A stretch of DNA of 64,000 nucleotides from Hysterangium stoloniferum (lineage: Eukaryota > Basidiomycota > Agaricomycetes > Hysterangiales > Hysterangiaceae). Position 1 is the stretch's first letter; every line of letters begins with the position of its first letter. The stretch lies in NCBI GenBank assembly GCA_015178975.1, contig WHVD01000084.1, forward strand, positions 186,001 to 250,000. Direction: 5' to 3'. A model generated the notes under the pieces. The model was not told the DNA's origin. It saw only the letters and a list, made by a program, of their open reading frames with translations, and did not search any database. The translations under genes and the position numbers were made by a program. Shown one piece after another: positions 10,166-20,984 of the stretch.

Positions 10166-12332
10166 TTATCCTAACAACCCCTGTCTCAACACATCAATGA
10201 GTGACTTCGCAATCTCATCACTAGCAAGTTGTGCTGCATGTGCCTCCTCTCGTGCTGCACGTACCTCCTCTCGTGCTGCACGCGCCTCCTCTCGTGCTGC
10301 ACGCGCCTCCTCTCGTGCTGCACGCGCCTCCTCTCGTGCTGCACGCGCCTCCTCTCGTGCTGCACGCGCCTCCTCTCGTGCTGCACGCGCCTCCTCTCGT
10401 GCTGCACGCGCCTCCTCTCGTGCTGCACGCGCCTCCTCTCGTGCTGCACGCGCCTCCTCTCGTGCTGCACGCGCCTCCTCTCGTGCTGCACGCGCCTCCT
10501 CTCGTGCTGCACGCGCCTCCTCTCGTGCTGCACGCGCCTCCTCTCGTGCTGCACGCGCCTCCTCTCGTGCTGCACGCGCCTCCTCTCGTGCTGCACGCGC
10601 CTCCTCTCGTGCTGCACGCGCCTCCTCTCGTGCTGCACGCGCCTCCTCTCGTGCTGCACGCGCCTCCTCTCGTGCTGCACGCGCCTCCTCTCGTGCTGCA
10701 CGCGCCTCCTCTCGTGCTGCACGCGCCTCCTCTCGTGCTGCACGCGCCTCCTCTCGTGCTGCACGCGCCTCCTCTCGTGCTGCACGCGCCTCCTCTCGTG
10801 CTGCACGCGCCTCCTCTCGTGCTGCACGCGCCTCCTCTCGTGCTGCACGCGCCTCCTCTCGTGCTGCACGCGCCTCCTCTCGTGCTGCACGCGCCTCCTC
10901 TCGTGCTGCACGCGCCTCCTCTCGTGCTGCACGCGCCTCCTCTCGTGCTGCACGCGCCTACCCTCTCGTGCTGCACGCGCCTCCTCTCGTGCTGCACGCG
11001 CCTCCTCTCGTGCTGCACGCACCTCCTCTCGTGCTGCACGCGCCTCCTCTCGTGCTGCACGCACCTCCTCTCGTGCTGCACGCCCTCCTCTCGTGCTGCA
11101 CGCACCTCCTCTCGTGCTGCACGCGCCTCCTCTCGTGCTGCACGCACCTCCTCTCGTGCTGCACGCACCTCCTCTCGTGCTGCACGTGCCTCCAGAACGA
11201 ACGCTTCTGTCTGCTTGCGTTGCTCACTGATCATAACCTTCCTCGCATCCACTGAAGTACGAATGAGGCCGATAATTGACTCGAGTGTGTCTTCACGGCA
11301 TTTTTTGCTCTTCGAAGTGTGTCGGCTTGTCAACATTGATATGCCAGAGCCAGAGGAGTCTTCCTGTGCTATGTCAGAATGCCCTGTGGCTGAAAAAAGA
11401 TCATCCTGAGTGCACTTCTTCAGGGATCGGCGTGAATGGCCCTTCATCATTGCATTGCGCAAGTTCAAGCCAGCAGTCTTCTGAGCTTCGGCTGCCTAAA
11501 AAAAGTGAGTAGAATAAAGATATAATATCAAGAACAACATACCAGTTTCACTTTCTCGTGATCAGATTCCCTTGTTTCCTCTGCCAGGTTTTTGAGAGCT
11601 GCCACAGAATACAAACGACCTGAGATGGCAGTGAAAAGACCTGCATCACGAGCGAGAGAATTCCGTGTGCTAACACCTCGAGTCTAATAGAGTTGTTAAA
11701 TAAAATACATAAAGAAAAAAAAAACGCACCTCAACAGCTTTCAAGAGACTGTACACCTTGTTTTTCAGTGTATCAGCTGAACGTCCCTCACACGCATTAG
11801 CCTGTTTGACCAAAACTGACACCTCCTGCCACTTGTCCTTTGACTCCCCACGTGCGCACATCCAGGGGTTGACATTTAGAACTGCACTCAAAAGTGCTTT
11901 GAGGTCATTGGTCATGAACTCCTCTCTGGGCTTGCGTCATTGTGTCCTCTTCTTGGTGGGTGAAGAGGCATCCTTGCTGCCATCAGTGAAAATGCCAGTG
12001 TCTGACTCACCTTCAAACACTCGTGGAGATAATGTGACTGAAGTGACCTGACAATGGTGTGGAGATGACCTGACCGGAGTGACCAGTTGGGGGGCGTTGA
12101 CCATGGAAGAGGAGTTGGGGGGAAGAGGGCATATGGGGGTATCCATGTTCATGGGACTATGGGGGTGTGGGACCTGCATGTTGGATGCTTCAGATAAGTA
12201 TCTTGCATGTTTTGAAGATGGGAGTGTGGGCGTGAGGGGCATCACATGTGATGATGGGAGAGGAGGTGAGGGCGAGAGAAGGGAAGTGTGATAGAAGTCA
12301 GAAGGCGACACAGTCCTGAATTGGTAGGACAT
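10166..12332 (-). pseudogene. Harbinger-associated Myb/SANT-like protein with giant heptad repeat
   Basis: Partner protein that in this superfamily binds element ends and brings the transposase to the nucleus. Exons on the minus strand: 11730-12332, 11543-11683 and 10166-11495. A Pro/Ser-rich N-terminus leads to the Myb-like domain (NDLKALLSAVLNVNPWMCAR and GRSADTLKNKVYSLLKAVE). An in-frame TGA at 11937-11939, just before RKPREEF, breaks the frame; CGA would restore it. The third exon ends in a 21-bp satellite read as EARAARE heptads, then the unique tail LASDEIAKSLIDVLRQGLLG. Two length-variant repeat units (about 10957 and 11085) shift the frame by a net +1, so the tail is no longer in phase with the head. 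Confidence 0.8.
10228..11190. repeat. 21-bp coding minisatellite, about 45 copies
   Basis: Unit CCTCCTCTCGTGCTGCACGCG repeated head to tail, nearly perfect in the left two thirds and with CGC/CAC variants at the right end. On the minus strand one frame reads the heptad EARAARE; the other two minus frames and several plus frames are also open, which is why long ORFs occur in every reading. Two odd units, +2 bp near 10957 and -1 bp near 11085, break phase. It lies in the last exon of the Harbinger Myb-like gene. Confidence 0.97.
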
Positions 12333-12360
12333 GGCACTCAGAATATGTGGACCTTGCAGA

Positions 12361-12842
12361 CGTGTGTTAGATTAGGGAGAGGGGATATGGTTTGGATGCA
12401 CTGAGAAACCTGGAAAACGTGATGACAGCCTCAGAAAAGAGTCAGTTAGCATAGAAAACAGAGAGGATGGGTTGAACTTACTGGGGACCACTGGAACACG
12501 AAGTGATGGCCTTGAGAACACGTGTGTTAGATTAGGAAGAAGGGATATGGTTTGGATGCACTGAGAAACCTGGAAAACGTGATGACAGCCTCAGAAAAGA
12601 GTCAGTTAGCATAGAAAACAGAGAGGATGGGTTGAACTTACTGGGGACCACTGGAACACGAAGTGATGGCCTTGAGAACACATGTGTTGGATTAGGAAGA
12701 AGGGATATGGTTTGGATGCACTGAGAAACCTGGAAAACGTGATGACAGCCTCAGAAAAGAGTCAGTTAGCATAGAAAACAGAGGGGACAGGTTGAACTCA
12801 CTGGGGACCACTGGAACACAAGGTGATGGCCTTGAGAACACG
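12361..12842. repeat. 160-bp tandem repeat, three copies
   Basis: Three units beginning GTGTTAGATTAGG (about 12363, 12523 and 12683) share the phrases GATATGGTTTGGATGCACTG, GTGATGACAGCCTCAG and GGGGACCACTGGAACAC. The third is slightly more diverged. They sit between the Myb-like gene start and the right inverted repeat of the Harbinger element, so they may be subterminal binding sites; that role is inferred. Confidence 0.92.
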
Positions 12843-12999
12843 TCTGTTAGGGTAAAGAGCCCGGTTTGGAGACTCAGCTGTCACATTTTAGGTCACACAT
12901 TGGGAAATATTTTGATCAACAATAAATAATAGGTGGAGTTGATGTCCGGATCATTCCGGAGCTGATAATTATTAGTTGCAAATACTCTCTATTACCATA

Positions 13000-13818
13000 T
13001 GTTAAGTTGTGTGCATGGAGCTTATTGGAGGGTTTCCGGAGAAACCTATGGGAAAGCCAGTAGGACTTGGCTTCAGCTTATAGGCTGTGCCCTTACGAGA
13101 TTGTCTTGTCCAATTTCAAACAGGCAGATGGGAATCCCAGGGAGTCTGGGAGGGGTTCATGGGTTGAGAGGTTGGGGAGTCGAGACGAATGGGTTGGAGG
13201 TCGAGTAATAGATGGGTCAGAGCTGTGGGCTCTGATGAGTAAGAGCAGTGTGTTTCAAAGAGGAGAATAGAGCAGAAAATATACTGAGATTACTGGGGAG
13301 AATATAAGCTGATTTTCTGACTGGATTGTATGTACATACAACATCTGCCAGACTATATAGACTGTGGAATGAATAACATACCAAATCCAGTAATAATGAA
13401 AACTAAACTAGCAAACATGAAACAAGATAAATAAACACCAAACTTGGTGTTAGGAATGGAACGGAACAGAGCAGAGTCCAAATTGTGACAGGTTGTAAAA
13501 CCATAACGGGAATGGGGTGGGAGCAGAGTCCAATTTGTGACAGGTCATTTGACCATAACAGGAACAGAGCTCAGTTAGAGAGCTGTCGGGTTTCCGAGTG
13601 GGTCCAGTGACTGGTGTGTGGGACAGGGTCAGAGATAGACAGGAGTGGAGTCCGGCAGGTATTCCAGTGACTGATACATGAAGTAATGAAGGTTGAGCGT
13701 GGACAGGACAGACATACGGAGTCTGGCAGATTTTCTGGTAAACTGATAATTGGTGCATGTAGGGTGTAGGTGTATATAAGTTAGTGCCCAGAGTCCGGCA
13801 GGATTTCCAGTCGTAACA
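13000..13818 (-). repeat. Solo LTR, family A, TSD CCATA
   Basis: 819 bp beginning TGTTAAG and ending CGTAACA, with the 5-bp direct duplication CCATA at 12995-12999 and 13819-13823. Orientation is reversed relative to 20985-21802. No internal retrotransposon region is attached, so it is a solo LTR left by recombination. It sits 9 bp from the right end of the Harbinger element. Confidence 0.9.
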
Positions 13819-14538
13819 CCATATTTGGTATTGCATATATTTCAAGTCTATATAGTCTCCCATACTCATATACAGTGATTCAAAAAAAAGCCCTTCCAAT
13901 GTTTGGTACTTCAGATGTATGTATGTACAGTGGCTTCCAAAACTGTCCCAATGTTTTGGTAATTCTCAATAAATGCTTTATAACCTACCGAATAAATTTT
14001 CTAAAATAGTGAAATTATTCTCACATATACCCTAGCATACTAGCTTTGATATACCCAAATATTACATAATATAGATGTATATTGGTGTCACAGTGAATAT
14101 TTAAAAATGACCAATCATTGGGACAGTTTTGCAACCACCCTGAAAGGCTGTTGTTATCAGGCTTACTCGGTCAACATGGACAGGACTAAGTTTTCTTTAT
14201 TTTAATAGCAGTATGATACAAGATGAATGTGAGGTTCCCTAGAGAAGAGTGGGAAGGGATTTCATGGTCAAAAAGATTCCTCTCTTATCACTGTAGAGTG
14301 TATACTTATATATCTGCTTGGAACAATAAGATTGTGGTAACAAAAGATGCCTGAAGACAAGGCAGATGTGGCGGGAAAAGGAGAACAATGGTTGATGGAA
14401 GAACAATGGTCAAGGGTGATTGAGTGGTGATGCAAGGAATGCTTGATTAGTCGAACAAAGGGAGTGGTTGCGAATGGTGGCATATGTGGTAAGGTGGCCA
14501 GGCTTACACACCCTTTTTGAATCAGATATCTTGTTATT

Positions 14539-16383
14539 CTAGTACTTTGTATGGCCTCCCTTAGGCTTTATTACAGCATCAAGTCTTCTGGGCATATTTT
14601 TGATCAGTTTCTGACACTTCTGAGGCTCAATCTTTGCCCATTCCACTTCCACCCTCTCCTATAACCCCTAAACTCCCTTTAATGGTGAAGAATATTTCTG
14701 GAGCTGTTTCTTCAGGTGGAATCAAAGATGTTCTATGGGATTCAGGTCAGGAGACTGTGCTGTCCAGTCTAATGTTAGGATACACACACAGGCCGGGTTT
14801 CCGGAGAAACCTGCGGGATATCTGGTAGGACTTGGCTTCAGCTTATAGGCTGCGCCCTCGCTAGATTGTGTTGTCCAATTTCAAATGAACGGACGGGGAT
14901 CCCGGGGAGTCCGGGCGGGGTTCATGGGTTGTAGGTTGTAAGTCAGGGGTCGTGGATCGTAAGTCGGAGGTCGTGGGTCGTGAGTCGAGATAGTTGAGAG
15001 ATAGATGCACCGGAGCGTGTGGGCTCCGACTAGTGTGAGCAATGTGAATCAAGTAAGGTTTTAGAGTGGAAAATGTTATTAGATTACTGGGGGAAATCTA
15101 AGCTAATTTTCTGACTGGATTGTATGTACAACATCTGCCAGTTTATATAGACCATGGAGTGAATGACATACCAAATCCAGTAATGGTGAAACGAAACTAA
15201 CAAAACATGAAACGGGAATAGTAAACACCAAATTGGTGTTAGGAACGGAATGGAATGGAGCGGAGTCCGAATCGTGACAAAGCATAACCCATAATGGGAA
15301 ACAGAGCGGGAGTGGAGTCCTAAATCGTGACAGGTCATTTGACTAAAACGGGAATGGGGCTCAATTAGAGCAGTGACGGGATTCTGAGCGGGGTCTGGTG
15401 ACTGATGCATGGGACGAAGACGGACATAGACAGAGACGGAGTCTGGGGGTAGTCCGGTGACTGATATGTGCCGTAAAGAGGTTGAACGTAACTAGTCTTG
15501 ACGTAATGGAGTCTGGGTGGGAAATCCTATAAACAGACGATTGGTACTTGTAGCACGTGGGGGCGTACGGGTTAGTGCCCGGAGTCCGGCAGGATTGTCT
15601 GGTCGTAACATCTAACACCTGAATATGATTTTCAAAAAACCATTTTTGTGCCATCTTGGATATGTGTTTAGGTTATTATCCTGCTGGAAAATGGCCTCAT
15701 CTGCTGGAATATCCAAATCTTCAATGCTCTGGGACAAATGCTGAACCAGGATCTCCACATATTGTGCAGAATCCATCCTTCCTTCAATATCTGCAAGCAT
15801 TCCCACTCCATTCCTACCCATACAGCCCTACACCATCATACTTGACTGTAAGTTGGGTTGTCCTATCAGAAAGTGGTTCTCCAGCTTTCTTCAACATATA
15901 TTGATGTCCATCTGACCCAATCTTATTGATATTGGTCTCATCAGACCACAAGACCCTTTTCTGATCATCCACAGTCCAGTTTTGGTACTTGAGGGTAAAG
16001 CTTAACCTGGCCTTTCTATGTTGAGCCTTGAGCAAAGGTCTTTTTGCATTGACTACAGCTTTGAAACCATGCTGTTTCAAGGTCCTTCTGACTATTTTGG
16101 GTGAGACATGATATTTATTGATGGAATTAATGTAGTGTGTGGCCTGGACAGCATTATCTAGTTTGCCAGAGGTGATTTGATATATGATCCTCCTTTGGTC
16201 AGTAGAAGAAAGCTTGGATGGACATCCTCCTTTCAGGTTTTCTTTGTCTATTTCTATCTCCTGAGCAATTCTACTGATAGTAGATTTGCTAAGACCTGTT
16301 GTAGAGGCTACATTCCTATTGGAGAGTCCATTTTGTAGGAGGGAGATGGCTTGTTCTCTTTTGAGAGGGGAAATAGCTTTCAT
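14539..16383 (-). pseudogene. Tc1-family transposase, split by a solo LTR
   Basis: The N-terminal part, from ATG 16383, has the paired helix-turn-helix region (MKAISPLKREQAISLLQNG, then GLSKSTISRIAQE) and the catalytic motif LWSDETN. A frameshift near 15815 follows; the next segment has GMLADIEGRM and IFQQDN. The LTR interrupts at 15610/14773. Beyond it the sequence continues with AQSPDLNPIEHL, where the expected Trp is TGA, and ends MPRRLDAVIK with GGHTKY and a stop at 14539. Frameshift, several stops and the LTR make it non-functional. Confidence 0.87.
14773..15610 (-). repeat. Solo LTR, family A, TSD TCTAA
   Basis: 838 bp, starting TGTTAGGATACAC and ending GGTCGTAACA, with exact 5-bp duplication TCTAA at 14768-14772 and 15611-15615. 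It interrupts the transposase frame of Tc1 element A, so it is the youngest layer of the nest. Confidence 0.95.
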
Positions 16384-17368
16384 GATAAGAATGATAGTTA
16401 AAATGTGATGTTTAATGTCACATATTAATTAGAACATCAAATAGATGTCACGTGAATTTTCCTGTAATTTTCCTGGCCCTATAGAATATAATATGATATA
16501 GAAAAGAGAGAATTGCAAAACTGTCCCAATGATTGGTCATTTTTAAATATTCACTGTGACACCAATATCGATCTATATTATGTAATATTTTGGTATATTA
16601 AAGTTAGTATGCTATGGTATATGTGAGAATAATTTCACTATTTTAAAAATTTATTTGGTAAGTTATAAAGCATTTATTGAGAATTACCAAAACATTGGGA
16701 CAGTTTTGGAAGCTACTGTATATCCTTAATGACTCAGAGGATAAAATTGCAAAATTATCAAAATTATTTGTGAATATACTCTATCATATCCAGATTGTTG
16801 AAATACAATGCCATTACATAAGCTACCAATATGGAAATACTACAAATATATATATATAGGAGACTCATTTGAAGGGTTTTTTGGCTGACAACTCTGACCC
16901 ACAAACTACTTATATTCAGTACTTAGTATGGTCATCCTTTGCCTTCAACACAGCTGCAACCCTCCTAGGAATACTCTCAATCAAATTATGACACACCTCT
17001 GCATCAATCTTGTTCCACTCCTTCTCCACCCTCCCCCACAACTCCAGTATCCCTTAGCCTCCTCTTTTTATGATCCCACAAGTGTTCAATGGGGTTGAGG
17101 TCTGGAGACTGTGCTCACCATGGGAAGACATTAAAGTCATTATCTTGAAACCAAGTCTCGGCCTTCTTGCAGGTGTGTTCAGGGTCGTGATCTTGCTAAA
17201 AGATGACATCACCCACATATTTTCTATAATAGCTGAGGCTGGCTTGAAGGTTCTCCTCCATAATCTTGAGATAAAGGTCCCCATCCATCCTCTCATCTAT
17301 CTTGAAAGAATACCCAGGTCCTTCCCATAACATGTAGCCCCATAATATCACAAATCCTTCTCCAAACT

Positions 17369-17792
17369 ACATTTCACAGTCTATATAAGTCTCCTATATT
17401 CATGTACTTAGAATCCAGTTTGAATCTTGAACAAGTTACACCCTTGATCCAGTCTCTGCTCCTCTTGTCTGTCTGCACGCTCAATTCCCGGAACTCCCAT
17501 GGGAACTCCAGAATCTACATCTCCTTGTATGCATTCTGTCAGCTTGAAATATGGACACCCAAATGAGTGTACGAGGGTGCAGCCCATAAGCTGAAACCAA
17601 GTCCATCTCAGCAGTACCACACCTTTCTGGTAATTATTCTGATACCACTGTCTTGTACTACTAATCCCTGGAAACTCCCCCAGACTTATTACCCGGGGAC
17701 TCCATGGGACATTTCCTGGAAGAAAGTGTGTGTTCGGAATAATTACTGGAAACCTTCCGCGGGACTTCCACAGGCCTGTGTTCAGAACTTAA
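17369..17792 (+). repeat. 3' part of a family-A-related LTR
   Basis: Carries the family phrases CAGTCTATATAAGTCTCC, CGAGGGTGCAGCCCATAAGC and GAAACCAAGTCC and ends in AACTTAACA, like other family-A ends. It may be the continuation of the LTR begun at 8275. A stretch of about 35 bp (AGTCTATATA..CTCC) is present both before 13873 and here, so the exact history is uncertain. Confidence 0.5.
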
Positions 17793-17966
17793 CATGTATT
17801 ATGTTCCCAATTTGAATCCCTGTCTGAATCTGTCTTATTGTGATCCAGTTAGTAGTACAATTATAGAACAACCTACAGTATATTAGTTCTGCAAACATGT
17901 ATATACAACTTAGATCTACTATCAACTTAGTTGGCTTATTCCTCATCTCTTTCTGTATGCTCAATA

Positions 17967-18862
17967 CAATGACTCAAAAAAACCCTTCCAATGTTTGGTA
18001 CTTCAGATTGATAACTCAGAGGATAAAATTGCAAAAATATCAAAAATATTTGTGAATATGCTCTATCATATCTAGATTGTTGAAATACAATGCCATTACA
18101 TAAGCTCCAAATATAGAAATACTACAAATATATATATACCAGAGACTCATTGGAAGGGTTTTTTGGCTGACAACTCTGACCCACAAAACTACTAATATTC
18201 AGTACTTAGTATGCTGTCCTTTGCCTTCAACACACCTGCAACCCTCCTAAGCATACTCTCAATCAAATTCTGACACACCTCTACATCAATCTTGTTCCAC
18301 TGCTCCTCCACCCTCTTCCACAACTCCAGTATCCCTTAGCATCCTCTTTTTATGATCCCACAAGTATTCAATGGGGGTTGAGGTCTGGAAACTGTGCTGG
18401 CCATGGGAGGACATTAAAAATTATTATCTTGAAACCAAGTCTTGGCCTTCTTGCAGGTGTGTTCAGGGTCATGATCTTGCTGAAAGATGACATCACCCAC
18501 ATATTTTCTATAATAGCTGAGGCTGGCTTGAAGGTTCTCATCCATAATCTTGAGATAAAGGTACCCATCCATCCTCTCATCTATCTTGAAAGAATACCCA
18601 GGTCCTTCCCACAGCATGTAGCCCCATAACATCACAAATCCTTCTCCAAACCTCACAAAAAGTCCCTTCCAATGAGTCTCCTATATATAAATATTTGTAG
18701 TATTTCCATATTTGGAGCTTATGTAATGGCACTGTATTTCCATAATATAGATATGATAGAGCATATTCACAAATATCTTTGATATTGTTGCATTTTTATT
18801 CTCTGAGTTATCAGGGATGTAAATCTGAAGTACCAAACATTGGAAGGGTTATTGAGGCACTC
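17967..18862 (-). mobile_element. Tc1/mariner element B, copy 2, internally deleted
   Basis: About 0.9 kb between inverted repeats of about 200 bp (left from 17967 after TA; right ending near 18862, mirrored phrases CAATGTTTGGTACTTCAG and CTGAAGTACCAAACATTG). Between them is only the C-terminal half of a Tc1 transposase on the minus strand: FGEGFVMLWGYMLWEGPGYS, VIFQQDHDPEHTCKKAK. The helix-turn-helix half is absent, so it could move only with help from another element. Confidence 0.78.
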
Positions 18863-19150
18863 CCAACCATATTGAGACTATTGCACACAGTTTGGGTACA
18901 GATGGACTGGTTGGTGACATTCCTAAGAGCTTTGGCCACATCAAAAGCAGTGTCAGCCTTCCCAGAGCTGATGAGATGCTGTGCATAGTGAATATTGGTA
19001 GGGGAAAGTTTGGAGGGGTGACCACCAATGGACTCAGAGAGTTGACAACAATGCTTGGAGTGAAGTCTAGAGACTGTGCCAATGCCATGGCCAGTAGGAG
19101 CTGCAATGTGGTTATCTGTATGGCCAGCATCAAGCAGTGAGAGGATATGA
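18863..19150 (-). pseudogene. N-terminal Tc1 transposase fragment
   Basis: One minus-strand frame reads VSRLHSKHCCQLSESIGGHP, then SKLSPTNIHYAQHLISSGKA and NVTNQSICTQTVCNSLNMVG, the helix-turn-helix half of a Tc1/mariner transposase. It stops at the boundary of Tc1 element B copy 2, which probably inserted here. The DDE half is missing. Confidence 0.65.
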
Positions 19151-19489
19151 TTCTAGCTGGCAAGAGACAAAGTGCTCATTTTGGAAATTGGGATATTGCT
19201 AGTTGTCTAAAGGCCATGTATTTGTACTCCAGCACAATGTGGTCATGTGACATCATGTGATTTTGTTGATAGGACCCAGTTAGAGGTGATCTCTGTCCTT
19301 CATGCATTGGGCAAGCAACAAATATATTTTTGCATCGCCACCACTCTCTTGCATGGTCGGAAAGACCTGGGCCATGCTCAAGCCAAAGAGGGAGTGAGCT
19401 GAAGGGCTGGATGCCCAGGAGAGTGAGCAATGGAAATGGCCCAATGGAGTCATGTGGAGAGATTAAAAATTTGAGATCGTGAGGATTCG

Positions 19490-20270
19490 ACATAAAGTTT
19501 GTATGAATCACTTTGCCATTGCCCGAGCAGTTGAATTTCATATTCTGTGAATCCAGCATTGGCCACTGCAGTAGCTGCTCCCCTGCAAAAGGAGTGTCCA
19601 GAAAATGGAGTAGGATCAAAGCCTGCTGAAAAGAGAAGGCTCCAAAGGCTGTCTACAAAGGTGGAATATACTAAGGGGGAACCATCTGCATTGCAGAAGA
19701 GAGGGGCATATGGGGGGCGGGGTCAGTGTGTAAGAGGAATTGGAGGGCCTGGACAGCACAGGTGGGTGCGTCAACAGCAGCAATGTGGATCGTGACCCCT
19801 TTCCAAAAGGGGTCCATTTTGGATGTGGGCAAAGTGATGCTGATGCTGGAGGGGTTGTTGAAGGATGGAGAAAGGAAACTGCACTCCTGGTGAGATGGCA
19901 GGAGGGATCGAAGGTGTTGTGTTTCCCTGATTTGACTGTAAATTCATTCCCCTGACTGCAAGAACCCAGAAAATGCAACTTTGATTGCAGTGTCCATGTT
20001 TGCAGTGTGGAGGGATGTGGAGGGGGTGGAAACTTGGATGAGATGCTGCAAGATGTTGAGGGTGATAGGGGCAAATGGCTTCCTGGTTCTGTCACCAAAG
20101 AATTTTTTGATCCTGTGGATGACACACTGGACAAGGGGGGCTTCAACAGAGTCGAATGGGAGGTCAGAGTTAATATGGAGGGATTTGAGGTGGCCAAGGT
20201 AGGCCTTGATAGTAGAGGCGAGAATACACTTGGAGTATCTTAGGTGTGCAACCCATTCAAGGATGGCCAT
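19490..20270 (-). pseudogene. Tyrosine recombinase of the DIRS-like element
   Basis: The N-terminal SAM-like region reads LASTIKAYLGHLKSLHINSD and RKPFAPITLNILQHLI, then after a one-base frameshift the core: EFTVKSGKH, DPSCHLTRSAVSFLH, GHSFCRGAATAVANAGF and IQLLGQWQSDSYKLYV, the last holding the nucleophile-tyrosine region. In the HxxR box relatives have HSFRRG; here it is HSFCRG, so the catalytic Arg is Cys. With the frameshift this is inactive. Confidence 0.85.
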
Positions 20271-20589
20271 CTTGGAGGCAGGGATGGAGCCATCTTGATT
20301 TCAGAGGTTGGGATGGAGAATGATGGAGTCAAAGAATGAGCACTGGCCTGTGTGATAACTCATGTGTGGATGATGCAAGTCCATACCAGAGGAAGAAAGC
20401 GGCAGTATGGGGGAGGTGAGAATGGACCTGATACCAGTGAGGTGGAGGGAAGTCCTGGAGCTCTGTAAAGGCAAAGAAGGAGCAAGATGAAATAGTCAAG
20501 CAAATTCAAAGTGGGAAGCAGCGTCAGCAAGGGCATTTGTGGAAGAAGGAAGCCAAGAAGTGTTGGAATATGAGGTATCATTGATTAGT

Positions 20590-20890
20590 ATGACATCATA
20601 CCCCTGTCTTGTGACTGCTTAGGTTATCACCGGTTCATGGACTTCCATGATAGTATTATCAGTTTAGTGATGTAGTTCTGAGTTCCTTATCCTTGTGACT
20701 GAGCACAAACCCATGGACTAACCATGTAATATAGTATATAGTGAGCCCCAGTTGAGGAGTAGAAACCTCAACTGGAAGCCTAGTTATAGCATCAGTTTAC
20801 TTCTACACCACTCTACCTAAGTCACAGTTTCTGCCCTATATAGAGGGTCATTCAACTTGCTCCCTAGGCTTGCAGTTTATCTTAATAAGA
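20590..20890. repeat. Non-coding insert within the RNase H region
   Basis: About 300 bp that breaks the RNase H frame of the DIRS-like element between the LTR-flanking part and the STNALADAAS part. It contains a TATA-like CTATATAGAGGGTC and an inverted GTTGAGG/CCTCAAC pair, so it might be an LTR or SINE remnant. No convincing target duplication was found. Confidence 0.35.
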
Positions 20891-20984
20891 AGAAGAGAAG
20901 GAAAATTTGAGGAATGCTGCTAGCATGACAATCTGGTGGGCAATGGACATGGTGAACCTGCTTTTGGTAGTCTCCCTGGGAAGG

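Larger units (their letters stand above)
8663..12990. mobile_element. PIF/Harbinger DNA transposon, two-gene, 4.3 kb
   Basis: Terminal inverted repeats are a perfect 20 bp: AGAGAGTATTTGCAACTAAT at 8663-8682 and its complement at 12971-12990. It is flanked by a 3-bp target duplication ATT (8660-8662 and 12991-12993), as expected for this superfamily. It carries the usual pair: a DDE nuclease transposase (plus strand, 8769-10038) and a Myb/SANT-like DNA-binding partner (minus strand, 10166-12332). Both genes have premature stops. Subterminal 160-bp tandem repeats lie at 12361-12842. Confidence 0.9.
13928..16718 (-). mobile_element. Tc1/mariner element A with about 210-bp inverted repeats
   Basis: Ends CAGTGGCTTCCAAAACTG (left) and the complement of CAGTAGCTTCCAAAACTG (right), each beside TA (13926-13927 and 16719-16720), the family's target. 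Inverted repeats run about 13928-14142 and 16512-16718. Each holds an outer and an inverted inner copy of AAAACTGTCCCAATG, an IR/DR-like layout. Without the inserted LTR (14773-15610 plus TSD) the element is about 1.95 kb. It has landed inside the left inverted repeat of Tc1 element B. Confidence 0.9.
13873..17360 (-). mobile_element. Tc1/mariner element B, copy 1, interrupted and lacking its right end
   Basis: Starts after TA with CAGTGATTCAAAAAAA and CCCTTCCAATG. It is interrupted at 13928 by Tc1 element A and resumes at 16721 with the same inverted-repeat sequence as copy 2 (CTCAGAGGATAAAATTGC). About 16900-17340 holds the C-terminal half of a Tc1 transposase on the minus strand (QDHDPEHTCKKA, SPDLNPIEHLWDH), with stops. 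The right inverted repeat is missing and LTR-like sequence follows. Confidence 0.75.

Noticed and set aside
10149-11468. Several ORFs of 290-415 codons on both strands
   Set aside because: They are readings of the 21-bp satellite, open in most frames because the period is a multiple of three. Only the minus EARAARE frame belongs to a gene.
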